64,000 nucleotides of DNA. Origin: Acidisoma cellulosilyticum (lineage in GTDB: Bacteria > Pseudomonadota > Alphaproteobacteria > Acetobacterales > Acetobacteraceae). The notes under the pieces are model-generated. The model did not search any database, had not been told where the DNA came from, and was given only the letters and a program-made list of their open reading frames with translations. The stretch spans positions 1-64,000 of the forward strand of contig NZ_JAESVA010000014.1 in assembly GCF_020621385.1 (NCBI RefSeq), read 5' to 3'. The translations under genes and the position numbers were made by a program. This document shows positions 1-8,285 of the stretch, piece after piece (positions within the stretch are counted from its first letter, which is position 1; every line of letters starts with the position of its first letter).

Positions 1-532
1 CCGCGCCGCGGGCCGCCGCGTCCATGGCGTTGAGCACGACGAGGCGGGAATCCTCGACCCAGCAATCGGAATATTCGAAAGCATGGACGAAGTCGGGTTT
101 CAGTGGTTGGCCGGTGACGTCGCGCTTCAGATTGACGCTGCGTGTGGCGGGCAGTTTCTTCCGGCCGCCGATGTAATCATAGAGAAAAAGCCCGAGGCGC
201 AGCAGCCAGCGCGGCCGCAGCTTCTTGTGATAGGGCAGCACGAAGCGCAGCGGCCAGACGATATGCGGCGCGATGCCCCACAGCACCTCACGCTCCATCA
301 GCGCTTCGCGGACCAGCCGGAATTCGTAATATTCCAGATAGCGCAACCCGCCATGGATCAGCTTGGTCGAGGCCGAGGACGTGCCGGAGGCGAGGTCGCT
401 CTTCTCGCACAGAAACACCCGCCAGCCGCGCCCGACCGCGTCGCGCGCGATGCCGCAGCCATTGATGCCACCGCCGATCACGGCAAGGTCGTAGATCTCG
501 GCGGCGGGCTCAGCGGGTGGGTGAATATCCAT
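1..532 (-). CDS. glpD: Glycerol-3-phosphate dehydrogenase, N-terminal part (runs off the left edge)
   Basis: FAD-dependent membrane-associated enzyme that oxidises sn-glycerol 3-phosphate to dihydroxyacetone phosphate and feeds electrons to quinone. The 177 codons present start MDIHPPAEPAAEIYDLAVIG and carry the dinucleotide-binding motif GGGINGCGIARDA at about residues 20-32. They also carry the GlpD-typical stretches SGTSSASTKLIHGGLRYLE (about 49-67) and a later FEYSDCWVEDSRLV segment. The start is the ATG at 532; no in-frame alternative fits the flavin-binding fold better. The remaining two thirds of the protein lie outside the window. A half-site resembling the GlpR operator lies about 50 bases upstream, which fits control by glycerol 3-phosphate. 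The family assignment is secure; linkage to other glp genes cannot be seen. Confidence 0.93.
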   Translation of the reverse strand, partial: MDIHPPAEPAAEIYDLAVIGGGINGCGIARDAVGRGWRVFLCEKSDLASGTSSASTKLIHGGLRYLEYYEFRLVREALMEREVLWGIAPHIVWPLRFVLPYHKKLRPRWLLRLGLFLYDYIGGRKKLPATRSVNLKRDVTGQPLKPDFVHAFEYSDCWVEDSRLVVLNAMDAAARGA

Positions 533-571
533 GGCTCTGACCTTATGCGTGGCATGGGCCACCGACGCTCA

Positions 572-593
572 TAAAACCGAACCATACGAAAAT
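572..593. promoter_or_regulatory. Possible GlpR-type operator half-site upstream of glpD
   Basis: On the minus strand the sequence TTTTCGTATGGTTCGGTTTT lies about 40-60 bases before the glpD start. The first nine bases equal one half of the palindrome reported for Pseudomonas GlpR (TTTTCGTATACGAAAA), but the second half is degenerate. This is inference only; no GlpR gene is visible here. Confidence 0.3.
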
Positions 594-707
594 GCAAGCG
601 AGCAAAACGCGCGTCTCGTGATGATCACAATCCGGCATGACGGTCTGATCGGCCCTGCGTCAGGACCCAGGCTGTCTCCGGCAAGGTCAGACCCTGATTG
701 CGCAATC

Positions 708-1610
708 TTAGGGCGCAATGACCCTGCGCAAAGCATGTTGCCGCAAGGCATGGCGGACGGCATCGGCCTGGATTTGGAACAAGGCGAGGAAGAATGGCCG
801 CATCGTCTCAAGCAATTTCGGCTGGCCGAGATAAGGGCCATTCGGGCCATTCTGGGCGATAAGGCCGAAATCCATGCCCGCCCGCATGATGCTGAGCGCA
901 TGGGCGCGCGATATCGCGAAATGACGCGCGAAGTCGGAAATCCGATAGGCTCGACCTTCCGCCAATCCTGTCAGCAGCAAAAAGAGAATGGTGAAGGCGG
1001 CATCGCGCTCGATGAAAGCCTCCAGAGCCGGGTCGTTGCCCGTGGCGCGCTGCCCGGATCGCCAATAAGACAGATAGCTCCGCGCAATATCGCCCAGAAT
1101 CTGGTTTTGGCCGAGCAGCGGCAGGACCGCGGCCAGATCAGGATTGATCAGGACATTCGCCGCGATCGCACCGGCCAGCCGCTCCCGGTGAAGGGTGAGC
1201 ATGGCCTCGGTCGGCGCCAGCCTGCGCATCCGTGAATCCTTGGAGGGCACGGCTTTCAAAAAGCCGCCGACCTGCAACAATGCGGCCAGAGCCGTCATCC
1301 GATTCGGGCTGCAGATGTTGCGATGCCGGGCTTCTTCGCGCAGTTGAGCGACCGTGAAGCCCGTCATGCCATTGCTGAAATGCAAATCGAGCATGATGAA
1401 GCTGGTGATCACACGCCCGCGGTCATTGGCGATGCGGTTGAGCACCCAATTGCCCCGATAGAATCCGACGAAGGACCTTGCCGCGACGACCATGGCCTCA
1501 TCGAAGCGCGGATGACCAAGCACCTGAGTGTCTGGAGTGTCGGCGCTGCTCCATTCGTTCGCCAAGCCGTAGCGATCGGCGGAAAGGGCGGGATCTATAT
1601 CAGGCGGCAT
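708..1610 (-). CDS. Unrecognised protein, possibly a winged-helix regulator
   Basis: A 300-residue soluble protein that I do not recognise as a named family. It contains two segments reading like helix-turn-helix DNA-binding units: one at about residues 83-115 (GFTVAQLREEARHRNICSPN, then MTALAALLQVGGFL), and one at about 220-250 (YRISDFARHFAISRAHALSIMRAGMDFGLI). The C-terminal one resembles a MarR-like winged helix. No signal peptide or membrane helix is apparent. It is transcribed toward glpD and is followed, just after the stop, by the perfect palindrome GATTGCGCAATC at 696-707. The divergent neighbour is a membrane glycosyltransferase. A regulatory role is inference from the helix-turn-helix look only; a computed structure search would decide. 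Confidence 0.6.
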   Translation of the reverse strand: MPPDIDPALSADRYGLANEWSSADTPDTQVLGHPRFDEAMVVAARSFVGFYRGNWVLNRIANDRGRVITSFIMLDLHFSNGMTGFTVAQLREEARHRNICSPNRMTALAALLQVGGFLKAVPSKDSRMRRLAPTEAMLTLHRERLAGAIAANVLINPDLAAVLPLLGQNQILGDIARSYLSYWRSGQRATGNDPALEAFIERDAAFTILFLLLTGLAEGRAYRISDFARHFAISRAHALSIMRAGMDFGLIAQNGPNGPYLGQPKLLETMRPFFLALFQIQADAVRHALRQHALRRVIAP

Positions 1611-1701
1611 CGATCAGGTGGTTCGTTCCATGATGAGGGACTCCGTCTAAAGTTTTAAATATTTGCTCATAACTTTTCAATCGAATGGTTAGGCTCCTGT
1701 C

Positions 1702-1714
1702 CGGCATAATGCCG
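1702..1714. promoter_or_regulatory. Small inverted repeat in the divergent promoter region
   Basis: CGGCATAATGCCG is a 13-base inverted repeat with one central base, located between the divergent start at 1610 (winged-helix-like protein) and 1761 (glycosyltransferase). It could be an operator. Nothing else in the 150-base gap is recognisable except an AT-rich stretch at 1655-1685 that may hold a promoter. Confidence 0.25.
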
Positions 1715-1760
1715 CTGCAAACCTGCCTTAGTCTCCGTCTATCCTGTTTCAGGACCGGGA

Positions 1761-3416
1761 ATGGCGAAACGGTCGACGGAGAAAAACCTCTTGCCCTTAT
1801 CGGATCATCGATCGGAAAGCCGGCCCAGGGCTGATCCCACGCAATGGGTCGGTCGCCTCGTTTCCCGTCACGGCCATAGTCTTCTTTTTCTGGCCATCCT
1901 GGCCTTAGGCTGCGTCACGCGGCTCTATCACATCGGGTCCATGCCCTATTGGCTTGATGAGGTGACGACCGTCCGTCGTTCAAGCCTGTCATTCGGCGCG
2001 ATGGTTCAGGATTCCTTGATGGCCCATCATCTGCCGTCCTATTTCTGGATCGCCTCGCTCTCGGGCCATTACGGATTGGGCGAGGGCGTGTTGCGTGTGC
2101 CTTCGGCGATCTTCGGCGGCGCTTCGGCGGCGGTCCTTTATCTGGTCGGGGCGCGGGCCGGCGGCTGGAAAGCAGGGCTCGTCGCCGGCCTATTGCTCGC
2201 GCTCTCGCCGCTTCAGGTGCAATACGGCCAGGAAGCACGATCCTATACCTTCGTCATGTTGATGATGGCGGTCGGGTTGTGGGGGCTGGTCGAAATCGCC
2301 CGCGCGCCGCGTGCCACGACGCTGCCCTTCGGCAGTCCCGGCGCGCGTCTTGCCCCTTGGGTCATCTATACGCTGGGGACGCTCGGTGCCTTGCAGGTGC
2401 TCAGCACGGCCTTCTTTTGGCTGATATCGGCCAATTGCGCGGCCTTTGCCATCGCCCTTGACCCCTCGATCGACAAGCGCCGCTTCTGGCAGCGCTGGCT
2501 ATTGTCGCAGGCGATCATCCTCGGCCTGACCTTGCCTTGGTTTCTGGCCATGACGATCGTGACCCGCGGCCAGATGGGCAGCGGCACGGATTGGGTGCCG
2601 GCGATGACGCTGCACAGCTTCACCTCCACGCTGGGTTCGCTCTATTTCATGCGGATCTCCCGGCTCATCAGTTTTCACCTCTTCCCTGTCGTGGTGCCCG
2701 GCTTCGGTGCCTTGCTGCTGCTGTTCGGTGTTTTGGGCGTCGCCCATCTCCGGCGTCGCGGTGCCAGCCGGCTTTTGGGGAGCGTCGCGCCCACCATGCT
2801 GCGCACTCTGCTGATCGTCGCGATCGTGCCGCCGCTGCTGATCCTGCTGATTTCGATCGGCAAGCCGCTCTGGATGCCGCGCTATCTGCTGTGGAGCGCG
2901 GTGCCTTTCTTTGTCTTCGTGGGGCTGGGTGTAGCGATCCTACCCGGCCAGCGCCTGCAATTGGCTGCGGTTTCAGTGATCGCGCTGCTCGCCGCGATCA
3001 ATCTGGCACCTTACTATCAGTCCGAGACCAAGCCGCGCTGGGACCTCGCCGCCCATGACCTCGTCAATATCCTCCAGCCCGGGGACATGGTGCTGGTTCC
3101 GGATCGCGGTCCGATCGCCATCATGGACTTCTTTCTGGCCCGCGACGGTCAGGCGATTCCCGATAGTCTTTGGACCCGCGATATCTTCAAGGCTGCGGCC
3201 TATGTGCATGACGGCGGCCGCGTCTGGGTGGTGGAGGGCAAGGTCGGTCAGGCCGATCACACGCCGGCCAAAAGCTTCAACGCCATAACCGCGCCGCTCG
3301 GCTCGCCGATCGCGGTCCTGCCGGAAGGCGATCTCATCACCTTCAAGCTCTATGACGATTTGCCGGATAAAAGCCTGATCGCGCAAGGAACCGGCACACC
3401 GGGGCTTTATCCTTAG
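1761..3416 (+). CDS. GT39/ArnT-like membrane glycosyltransferase
   Basis: A 551-residue polytopic inner-membrane protein of the PMT/ArnT (GT-C fold) type, expected to move a sugar from a polyprenyl-phosphate donor onto lipid, protein or glycan. After a ~35-residue cytoplasmic tail the first membrane helix (SLLFLAILALGCVTRLY, about 41-57) is followed by the periplasmic loop motif MPYWLDEV. This carries the Asp-Glu pair typical of the catalytic loop. ALSPLQVQYGQEARSYTF, about residues 150-167, is the family's second hallmark. About ten hydrophobic segments follow, then a soluble C-terminal domain. The donor and acceptor cannot be told from sequence. The TAG stop is formed by the first bases of the dispersed repeat at 3414. 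Confidence 0.82.
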   Translation: MAKRSTEKNLLPLSDHRSESRPRADPTQWVGRLVSRHGHSLLFLAILALGCVTRLYHIGSMPYWLDEVTTVRRSSLSFGAMVQDSLMAHHLPSYFWIASLSGHYGLGEGVLRVPSAIFGGASAAVLYLVGARAGGWKAGLVAGLLLALSPLQVQYGQEARSYTFVMLMMAVGLWGLVEIARAPRATTLPFGSPGARLAPWVIYTLGTLGALQVLSTAFFWLISANCAAFAIALDPSIDKRRFWQRWLLSQAIILGLTLPWFLAMTIVTRGQMGSGTDWVPAMTLHSFTSTLGSLYFMRISRLISFHLFPVVVPGFGALLLLFGVLGVAHLRRRGASRLLGSVAPTMLRTLLIVAIVPPLLILLISIGKPLWMPRYLLWSAVPFFVFVGLGVAILPGQRLQLAAVSVIALLAAINLAPYYQSETKPRWDLAAHDLVNILQPGDMVLVPDRGPIAIMDFFLARDGQAIPDSLWTRDIFKAAAYVHDGGRVWVVEGKVGQADHTPAKSFNAITAPLGSPIAVLPEGDLITFKLYDDLPDKSLIAQGTGTPGLYP

Positions 3417-3519
3417 AGCAGATCACAGTCAGATGGAATCATCTGCCTGTGTGAAGATGCTCGCAAAAACAATAACCTAGAGCGGTATCTGTGAGCGTAA
3501 GCGAGCAGGAAATGCTCTA
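3414..3519 (+). repeat. Dispersed intergenic element with TAGAGCA/TGCTCTA ends
   Basis: A 106-base non-coding unit beginning TAGAGCA and ending TGCTCTA. It has an internal TAGAGC copy at 3478 and a perfect internal hairpin CAGATG-GAAT-CATCTG at about 3430-3445. Its first three bases are the stop codon of the preceding glycosyltransferase. The layout (TA at both ends, short terminal inverted repeats, internal hairpins) is that of MITE/REP-like intergenic repeats common in alphaproteobacteria. Its ends resemble, but are not identical to, those of the 16489 and 20718 elements. Confidence 0.55.
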
Positions 3520-3539
3520 GAACTTCAGATAGAAGCAGG

Positions 3540-3613
3540 TGGAGCGGGTAGCGGGAATCGAACCCGCGCATTCAGCTTGGGAAGCTGACGAGCTACCATT
3601 ACACCATACCCGC
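3540..3613 (-). tRNA. tRNA-Gly (anticodon CCC)
   Basis: On the minus strand the 7-bp acceptor stem GCGGGTA pairs with TACCCGC, followed by discriminator T and an encoded CCA end. The anticodon arm TCAGC-TTCCCAA-GCTGA gives anticodon CCC, which reads GGG glycine codons. The T arm GCGGG-TTCGATT-CCCGC is canonical. Length is 74 bases including CCA. Confidence 0.97.
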
Positions 3614-3733
3614 TCAGGTGCCCGATGACCTGCTTCTAGCGGTCCTTGCGTGGTTTGAAAAGCTCCCCCAAGCCGGGCGCCGTTGACGTGGCTGCGAAGC
3701 CGGTCCTATGCATGAGGCGGGCAGGGTTTGCCC

Positions 3734-3788
3734 CCTCGTGATTTGTCCGGCCGGATTGCGGCGAGGCTAAAGAAGCGCGCTAAAGAGG
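3734..3788 (+). ncRNA. SAM-II (SAM_alpha) riboswitch upstream of metZ
   Basis: The leader has a P1 stem CCTCG (3734-3738) pairing with CGAGG (3762-3766). Within it are the conserved blocks GTGATTTG (3738-3745) and CCGGATTGC (3751-3759), followed by the downstream pseudoknot strand elements GCTAAAGAAGC and GCTAAAGAGG (3766-3788). This is the arrangement of the compact H-type pseudoknot SAM-II class, known from alphaproteobacteria upstream of metA, metX and metZ. SAM binding sequesters the downstream segment and lowers translation of the sulfhydrylase, whose start codon is 63 bases further on. The match is by eye; a covariance-model search against RF00521 would settle it. Confidence 0.85.
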
Positions 3789-3851
3789 CCAGTGGGGGCT
3801 TGTGCCCTTGCTGCATCCACGGCCGGGTTTCTCGAAGAGAGGCCCATCGCC

Positions 3852-5042
3852 ATGACTAAACTGCCCAAAACCCTCCGCCCCGCCAGCCTTCTGGTGCATG
3901 GCGGGACCATGCGCAGCAATTTCGGGGAGACGACCGAGGCTCTCTTTCTGACCTCCGGCTTCGTCTATGACAGCGCGGAACAGGCCGAGCAGACCTTCCT
4001 CGGTGAGGTCGAGCATTTCCAGTATTCCCGCTTCGGCAACCCGACCGTGCAGATGCTCGAAAGCCGCCTCTGCCTGCTGGAAGGCGCTGAAGCCTGCCGC
4101 GCCACCGCGACCGGCATGGCGGCGGTCAATGCCGCGCTGCTCAGCCATTTGAAGACCGGCGACCGCGTCGTCGCCTCCCGCGCGCTGTTCGGCTCCTGCT
4201 ACTGGATCGTCTCCACCCTGCTGCCGCGCTACGGCATTGAGACCGTGTTCGTCGACGGCGCCGATCTGGACGCCTGGGCGGAAGCGCTGGCGACGCCGAC
4301 CCAGCTCGTGCTGCTGGAAACGCCGTCCAACCCCATGCTCGAAATCGTCGACATGAACGCGGTCTGCGATCTCGCCCATGCCTCGGGCGCCATCGTCGTG
4401 GTCGATAATGTCTTCGCGACGCCTTTGCTGCAGAAGCCGCTGGAATACGGCGCCGATGTCGTCGTCTATTCCTGCACCAAGCATATCGACGGTCAGGGCC
4501 GCGTGCTGGGCGGCGCCGTGCTCGGTTCCAAGAAATGGATCGAGGAGGTGCTGCAGCCTTTCACCCGCAATACCGGGCCGGCCATCTCGCCCTTCAACGC
4601 CTGGCTGCTGCTCAAGGGGTTGGAGACGCTGACGCTCCGCGTCGATGCCTCCTGTCGCGCGGCCGAGCAGGTCGCACGCTTCCTGGAAGCGCATCCGAAG
4701 GTTGTCCGTACCTGCTACCCGACGCTGGAAAGCCATCCGCAGCGCGCACTGGCGATGGCGCAGATGAGCGCGGGCGGCACGCTCGTCACCTTCGATCTCG
4801 GCACGAAGGAAGCGGCCTTCGCCATGCTGAACCGACTGGGCCTGATTTCGATCTCCAATAATCTCGGCGATTCGAAATCCCTCATCACCCATCCGGCGAC
4901 GACGACGCATATGCGCGTCGATGCGGCCGACCGGGCGAAGCTTGGCATCACCGCCGGCGTCGTACGGCTGTCGATCGGTCTGGAAGACCCGGCCGATCTT
5001 ATCGATGACCTGACCCAGGCGCTGGACGAGGTCGCGGCGTAA
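3852..5042 (+). CDS. metZ: O-succinylhomoserine sulfhydrylase
   Basis: PLP-dependent enzyme of the Cys/Met-metabolism family that converts O-succinylhomoserine (or O-acetylhomoserine) and sulfide to homocysteine, the direct-sulfhydrylation route to methionine. It has 396 residues, the normal family length. Hallmarks are the PLP-phosphate-binding ATATGMAAVNAAL region (about 83-95), VVDNVFATP (about 183-191), and the Schiff-base lysine in YSCTKHIDGQGRVLGG (about 203-218), which is MetZ-like. I chose ATG 3852 because an AGAGAGG-like ribosome site precedes it; an in-frame start 60 bases earlier would add a tail not seen in the family. The SAM-II riboswitch at 3734-3788 gives it methionine-pool control. 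It ends in a TAATG overlap with the acetyltransferase. Confidence 0.92.
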   Translation: MTKLPKTLRPASLLVHGGTMRSNFGETTEALFLTSGFVYDSAEQAEQTFLGEVEHFQYSRFGNPTVQMLESRLCLLEGAEACRATATGMAAVNAALLSHLKTGDRVVASRALFGSCYWIVSTLLPRYGIETVFVDGADLDAWAEALATPTQLVLLETPSNPMLEIVDMNAVCDLAHASGAIVVVDNVFATPLLQKPLEYGADVVVYSCTKHIDGQGRVLGGAVLGSKKWIEEVLQPFTRNTGPAISPFNAWLLLKGLETLTLRVDASCRAAEQVARFLEAHPKVVRTCYPTLESHPQRALAMAQMSAGGTLVTFDLGTKEAAFAMLNRLGLISISNNLGDSKSLITHPATTTHMRVDAADRAKLGITAGVVRLSIGLEDPADLIDDLTQALDEVAA

Positions 5043-5536
5043 TGGCCGCAGGCTTGATCATCCGGCCCGCGATCGCATCCGACGATGATGCGGTCTGGGC
5101 CATCATCGGGCCGATCATCGCGGCGGGGGAGACTTACGCGCTCCCCCGCGACTGGTCGCGGGAGCAGGCTCTGGCCTATTGGCTGATGCCGGATCACGCG
5201 GTCTTCGTCGCCGAAACCGATGGCGAGGTGCTCGGCACCTTCTACCTTCAGGCGAATAAGCAAGGCGGCGGCGATCATGTTGCCAATGCCGGCTTCGCGA
5301 CGGCGGCCCGCGCAACGGGTCGCGGTATCGCGCGCAGCATGGGCCGTTTCGCGCTCACCCATGCCAAGGTGCTGGGTTTCCGCGCCATGCAATTCAACTT
5401 CGTCGTCAGCAGCAATGCCGCGGCCGTCCATCTTTGGACGAGCCTCGGCTTTGAAACGCTGTGCCGCCAGCCGGAGGCTTTCGCGCATCCGACACTGGGC
5501 TATGTCGATGCGCTGTTGATGTTCCAGCGGCTTTAA
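5042..5536 (+). CDS. GNAT-family N-acetyltransferase
   Basis: A 164-residue acetyl-CoA-dependent N-acetyltransferase of the GCN5-related fold. N-terminal IRPAIASDDDAVWAIIGPIIAAGETYALPRD resembles the phosphinothricin-acetyltransferase-like branch. The acetyl-CoA loop appears as TAARATGRGIARSMGRF (about 86-102). The C-terminal strand region ends with SNAAAVHLWTSLGFETLCRQPEAF. Its start codon overlaps the metZ stop (TAATG), so the two are translationally coupled and probably share the SAM-II control. The substrate is unknown; the coupling to metZ suggests detoxification or modification of an amino-acid-like compound (inference). Confidence 0.85.
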   Translation: MAAGLIIRPAIASDDDAVWAIIGPIIAAGETYALPRDWSREQALAYWLMPDHAVFVAETDGEVLGTFYLQANKQGGGDHVANAGFATAARATGRGIARSMGRFALTHAKVLGFRAMQFNFVVSSNAAAVHLWTSLGFETLCRQPEAFAHPTLGYVDALLMFQRL

Positions 5537-5551
5537 GCCGCCGGGACAGGC

Positions 5552-6187
5552 TCACGCGGCGGGCGTCGGCGCCGGCTTCAGCCAGCCATTGGCGACGGCA
5601 TCGGCGAAGATGGTCTCGGCCGCGGCCCAAAGCGTGGGTGACCCGAGCGCGATACGCTGGGTGAGCGATTTTTCCATCTCGATGTTGAAGTCCGGCCGCA
5701 CGCTCCAGGTGCCGCCGCCCACGACATGATTGAGCAAAATCGGCTGCAACCGGTCGCAGGCCTTGGCGAAACGCGCATCCGCGCTCTCCGCCGTCTCGAA
5801 TTCATCCCACAGGGCGCGAAACGCCAGACCCTGGTCGGGCGGCAGCATGCCGAACAGAATATCGGCCGCCGCCTGTTCCCGCTCGGCCTGCCCGGTATCG
5901 GTCAAGGTCAGGTGCAGCGGCGTGTCGCCGGCTTCGATTTCGACCAGATCATGCAGGATCAGCATCTGCACGACGCGCCAGATATCCACCGGATCGACGG
6001 CGTATTCGGACAGGACCATGGCAAACAGCGTCAGATGCCAGGAATGCTCGGCCGTATTCTCCCGCCTTGACCCATCGGCGATCAGGTTCAGGCGGATGAT
6101 GCCTTTCAAGCGATCCGCTTCCAGCAGGAAGCTGAGCTGATCGGCCAAACGGCCAGCAATTTGATCCAACCAGGCCGATGATTTCAA
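5552..6187 (-). CDS. HD-domain phosphohydrolase (YfbR/HDDC2-like)
   Basis: A 211-residue cytoplasmic metal-dependent hydrolase. The HD superfamily metal-binding pattern is visible as ENTAEHSWHLTLFAM (about 43-57), then the His-Asp pair in LILHDLVEIEAGDT (about 76-89). Family members of this size act as 5'-nucleotidases or similar phosphohydrolases on nucleoside monophosphates. Convergent with the acetyltransferase, with only 15 bases between the stops. No operon partner is seen. Confidence 0.82.
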   Translation of the reverse strand: MKSSAWLDQIAGRLADQLSFLLEADRLKGIIRLNLIADGSRRENTAEHSWHLTLFAMVLSEYAVDPVDIWRVVQMLILHDLVEIEAGDTPLHLTLTDTGQAEREQAAADILFGMLPPDQGLAFRALWDEFETAESADARFAKACDRLQPILLNHVVGGGTWSVRPDFNIEMEKSLTQRIALGSPTLWAAAETIFADAVANGWLKPAPTPAA

Positions 6188-6329
6188 TCAATCATTCCTT
6201 TACGCATCATACCGAAATGCATTGCTATGTCAGACGCGGACCCTGCTTGCTGTGTGATAGCGGCCTTGACGACGACTGGCCATGCTTTGCGACGACGAGC
6301 AGCCTCACGACCATTCGGAGCCGTCAATT

Positions 6330-7112
6330 ATGTCTGATCGCGCTGGCCTGATTATCCCTGACGATCTTCAGGGGCTGGAACGCTACCACCGTGCCGTGCT
6401 TCCCGATCTCTTCGGCGAGGACCCGCCGGTTGAGCAGGTCGATCCCTCGATCCGCTTTTTCTTCCTCTGTTTCACCAATCGGTGCGGCTCGAATTTTCTG
6501 GCTGAGCTTGTGGCGGCCAACGGGCGGCTGAACCGTGCCGAGGAAGTCTATAACGCCGACACCGTCACGCCCCATGTCCAGGAGAGAGGGTTCAAATCGT
6601 TTGCAGGGTATATGAACTTCCTCTGCGGTCGGCTGCAGCGCAGCAAATGGTTCTGCTCGAAAATCAGTCTTGAGCAATTGCTCATGCTTACCGAGACGGG
6701 CGTGCTGGACCAAATCATCGATCGCAGCCAGTTTTTAGTGCTGGAGAGGCAGGATCGGCTGGCTCAGGCCATATCGCTGCTGGTCGCGGTGCAGAACCAG
6801 CAATGGACTTCGGCGCATCAGGCGCGGATGCCGGATGAGGCGCTGGTCTATAGCCGCGCGGTCATCGATGAGCAGATGGCCGAGATCGGGGCGCAGAATG
6901 CCGGGTTCCAACGTTTTTTTGAGGCCAACGGTCTCACGCCGAAGACCCTGACCTACGAGGCTGTGGTGCAATCGCCGCTAACCCAGCTTCAGGACATCGG
7001 TGCCTGGTTGCGTGTCGGCGGGTTGGAGGCGTCGGTAGCATCCCTGCCCATCCATCGCCAGGACAGTCCGATCAAACAGACCTGGCGCACCTATTACGAG
7101 GCGGGTTTGTAG
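6330..7112 (+). CDS. Stf0-type sulfotransferase
   Basis: A 260-residue cytosolic sulfotransferase expected to transfer sulfate from PAPS to a sugar or glycolipid hydroxyl. The PAPS 5'-phosphosulfate-binding loop is seen in FLCFTNRCGSNFLAEL (about 34-49). The dinucleotide 3'-phosphate region is LVLERQDRLAQAISLLVA (about 132-149), and the Stf0 hallmark WTSAHQ follows. The start at 6330 (MSDRAGLIIPDD) has a GGAG 9 bases upstream; an in-frame ATG 48 bases earlier is possible but lacks one. No PAPS synthesis genes are nearby, so the acceptor is unknown. Divergent from the HD hydrolase, convergent with rodA. Confidence 0.78.
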   Translation: MSDRAGLIIPDDLQGLERYHRAVLPDLFGEDPPVEQVDPSIRFFFLCFTNRCGSNFLAELVAANGRLNRAEEVYNADTVTPHVQERGFKSFAGYMNFLCGRLQRSKWFCSKISLEQLLMLTETGVLDQIIDRSQFLVLERQDRLAQAISLLVAVQNQQWTSAHQARMPDEALVYSRAVIDEQMAEIGAQNAGFQRFFEANGLTPKTLTYEAVVQSPLTQLQDIGAWLRVGGLEASVASLPIHRQDSPIKQTWRTYYEAGL

Positions 7113-7121
7113 CGCGGGCTT

Positions 7122-8261
7122 TCAGCCGTCGGCCTCGGGAAACTCCACGTCCCGATGCACATGCACGGACATCAGGATGCCGAAAGCGATCATCGCCGTG
7201 ATCAGCACGGAGCCGCCGTAGGAGATCAGCGGCAGCGGCACGCCGCCCACCGGGATCGCGCCCATGACCATGGCGATATTGACGAAGACATATAAAAACA
7301 GATCGACGCTGATGCCGAGTGCGACCAGCCGCCCGAATTGATGGCGACAGCGCAGCGCGATCAGCATGCTGCCAAGAACGATCAGCAACAGCAGTCCCAG
7401 AACGCTCAGGCTGCCGACAAGACCGAACTGCTCGGCGATCAGATCGAAGATGAAGTCGGTCTGTTTCTCGGGCAGGAAATCCAGATTGCCCTGGCTGCCG
7501 TTCAGAAAGCCCCGACCCCACATGCCGCCGGACCCCAGCGCGATCTTGGATTGCAGGATATTATATCCGGTTCCCAAGGGATCACGCTCGGGATGCAGGA
7601 AGGTCAGGATGCGCTGACGCTGATAGTCATGCAGATGGTGGTAGCCGACAGGCACCGCGGCCGCGAGGCCCGCGATAACGATCGCGAATTTCCACCACCG
7701 CACGCCGGCGGCCAGCAGAACGGCGCCCCCGATCGCGCCGGTAATGACGGCGGTGCCGAGGTTCGGCTCCTTCAGGATAAGCCCGACCGGCAATAGGATC
7801 GCCAGAACCGGAACGATCAGGAAGGTGATGCGTCCCACCTTCTCGTAGCTGGCCTTCTGGAACCAGCTGCCGAGCGCCAGGGCCAGAAAGATCTTCATCA
7901 ACTCGCTCGGCTGCAACTGGAAGCCGCCGATCGCGATCCAGCGCTGCGCACCCTTGCCGACATGGCCGAATTTGGCCACCACCAGCAGCAGGATGATGCC
8001 CAGCGCATAAAGCCACCAGGAATAGCGGGCGATAATGCGGATATCCGTCATCGCGATCGCCACCATGATCACGAGGCCGATGCAAAAGCGCACGAGCTGT
8101 TTTTGGGCGTAAGGCTCGGGCGATCCGCCGGCCGCCGAATAAAGGGCGACATAGCCCACGGCGGCCAGGCAAAGGATCAGCAAGACGAAGAACCAGTTCG
8201 TCTGCCAGACCTTGCCGGCGACACCGAGGGAGCCTTCCCGCCACAGGCGCCGTTCCATCAT
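7122..8261 (-). CDS. rodA: Peptidoglycan glycosyltransferase RodA
   Basis: SEDS-family polymerase of the elongasome that assembles lipid II into glycan strands, partnered with PBP2. The 379-residue protein has about ten membrane helices. Typical SEDS motifs include GAQRWI (about 94-99), QLQPSELMKI (about 105-114), LLKEPNLGTAVI (as LILKEPNLGTAVI, about 161-173) and the large periplasmic loop ending LGSGGMWGRGFLNGSQGNLDFLPEKQTDFIF. SVLGL and VGGVPLPLISYGGS follow in the C-terminal helices. It is the last gene of the mreB-mreC-mreD-mrdA-rodA unit, 24 bases after mrdA. Confidence 0.96.
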   Translation of the reverse strand: MMERRLWREGSLGVAGKVWQTNWFFVLLILCLAAVGYVALYSAAGGSPEPYAQKQLVRFCIGLVIMVAIAMTDIRIIARYSWWLYALGIILLLVVAKFGHVGKGAQRWIAIGGFQLQPSELMKIFLALALGSWFQKASYEKVGRITFLIVPVLAILLPVGLILKEPNLGTAVITGAIGGAVLLAAGVRWWKFAIVIAGLAAAVPVGYHHLHDYQRQRILTFLHPERDPLGTGYNILQSKIALGSGGMWGRGFLNGSQGNLDFLPEKQTDFIFDLIAEQFGLVGSLSVLGLLLLIVLGSMLIALRCRHQFGRLVALGISVDLFLYVFVNIAMVMGAIPVGGVPLPLISYGGSVLITAMIAFGILMSVHVHRDVEFPEADG

Positions 8262-8285
8262 GGGCTTTGTCTCAAGAGTGGGGCC

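Noticed and set aside
3540-3613. tRNA-Gly as an integration site
   Set aside because: No repeated tRNA 3' end and no integrase nearby.
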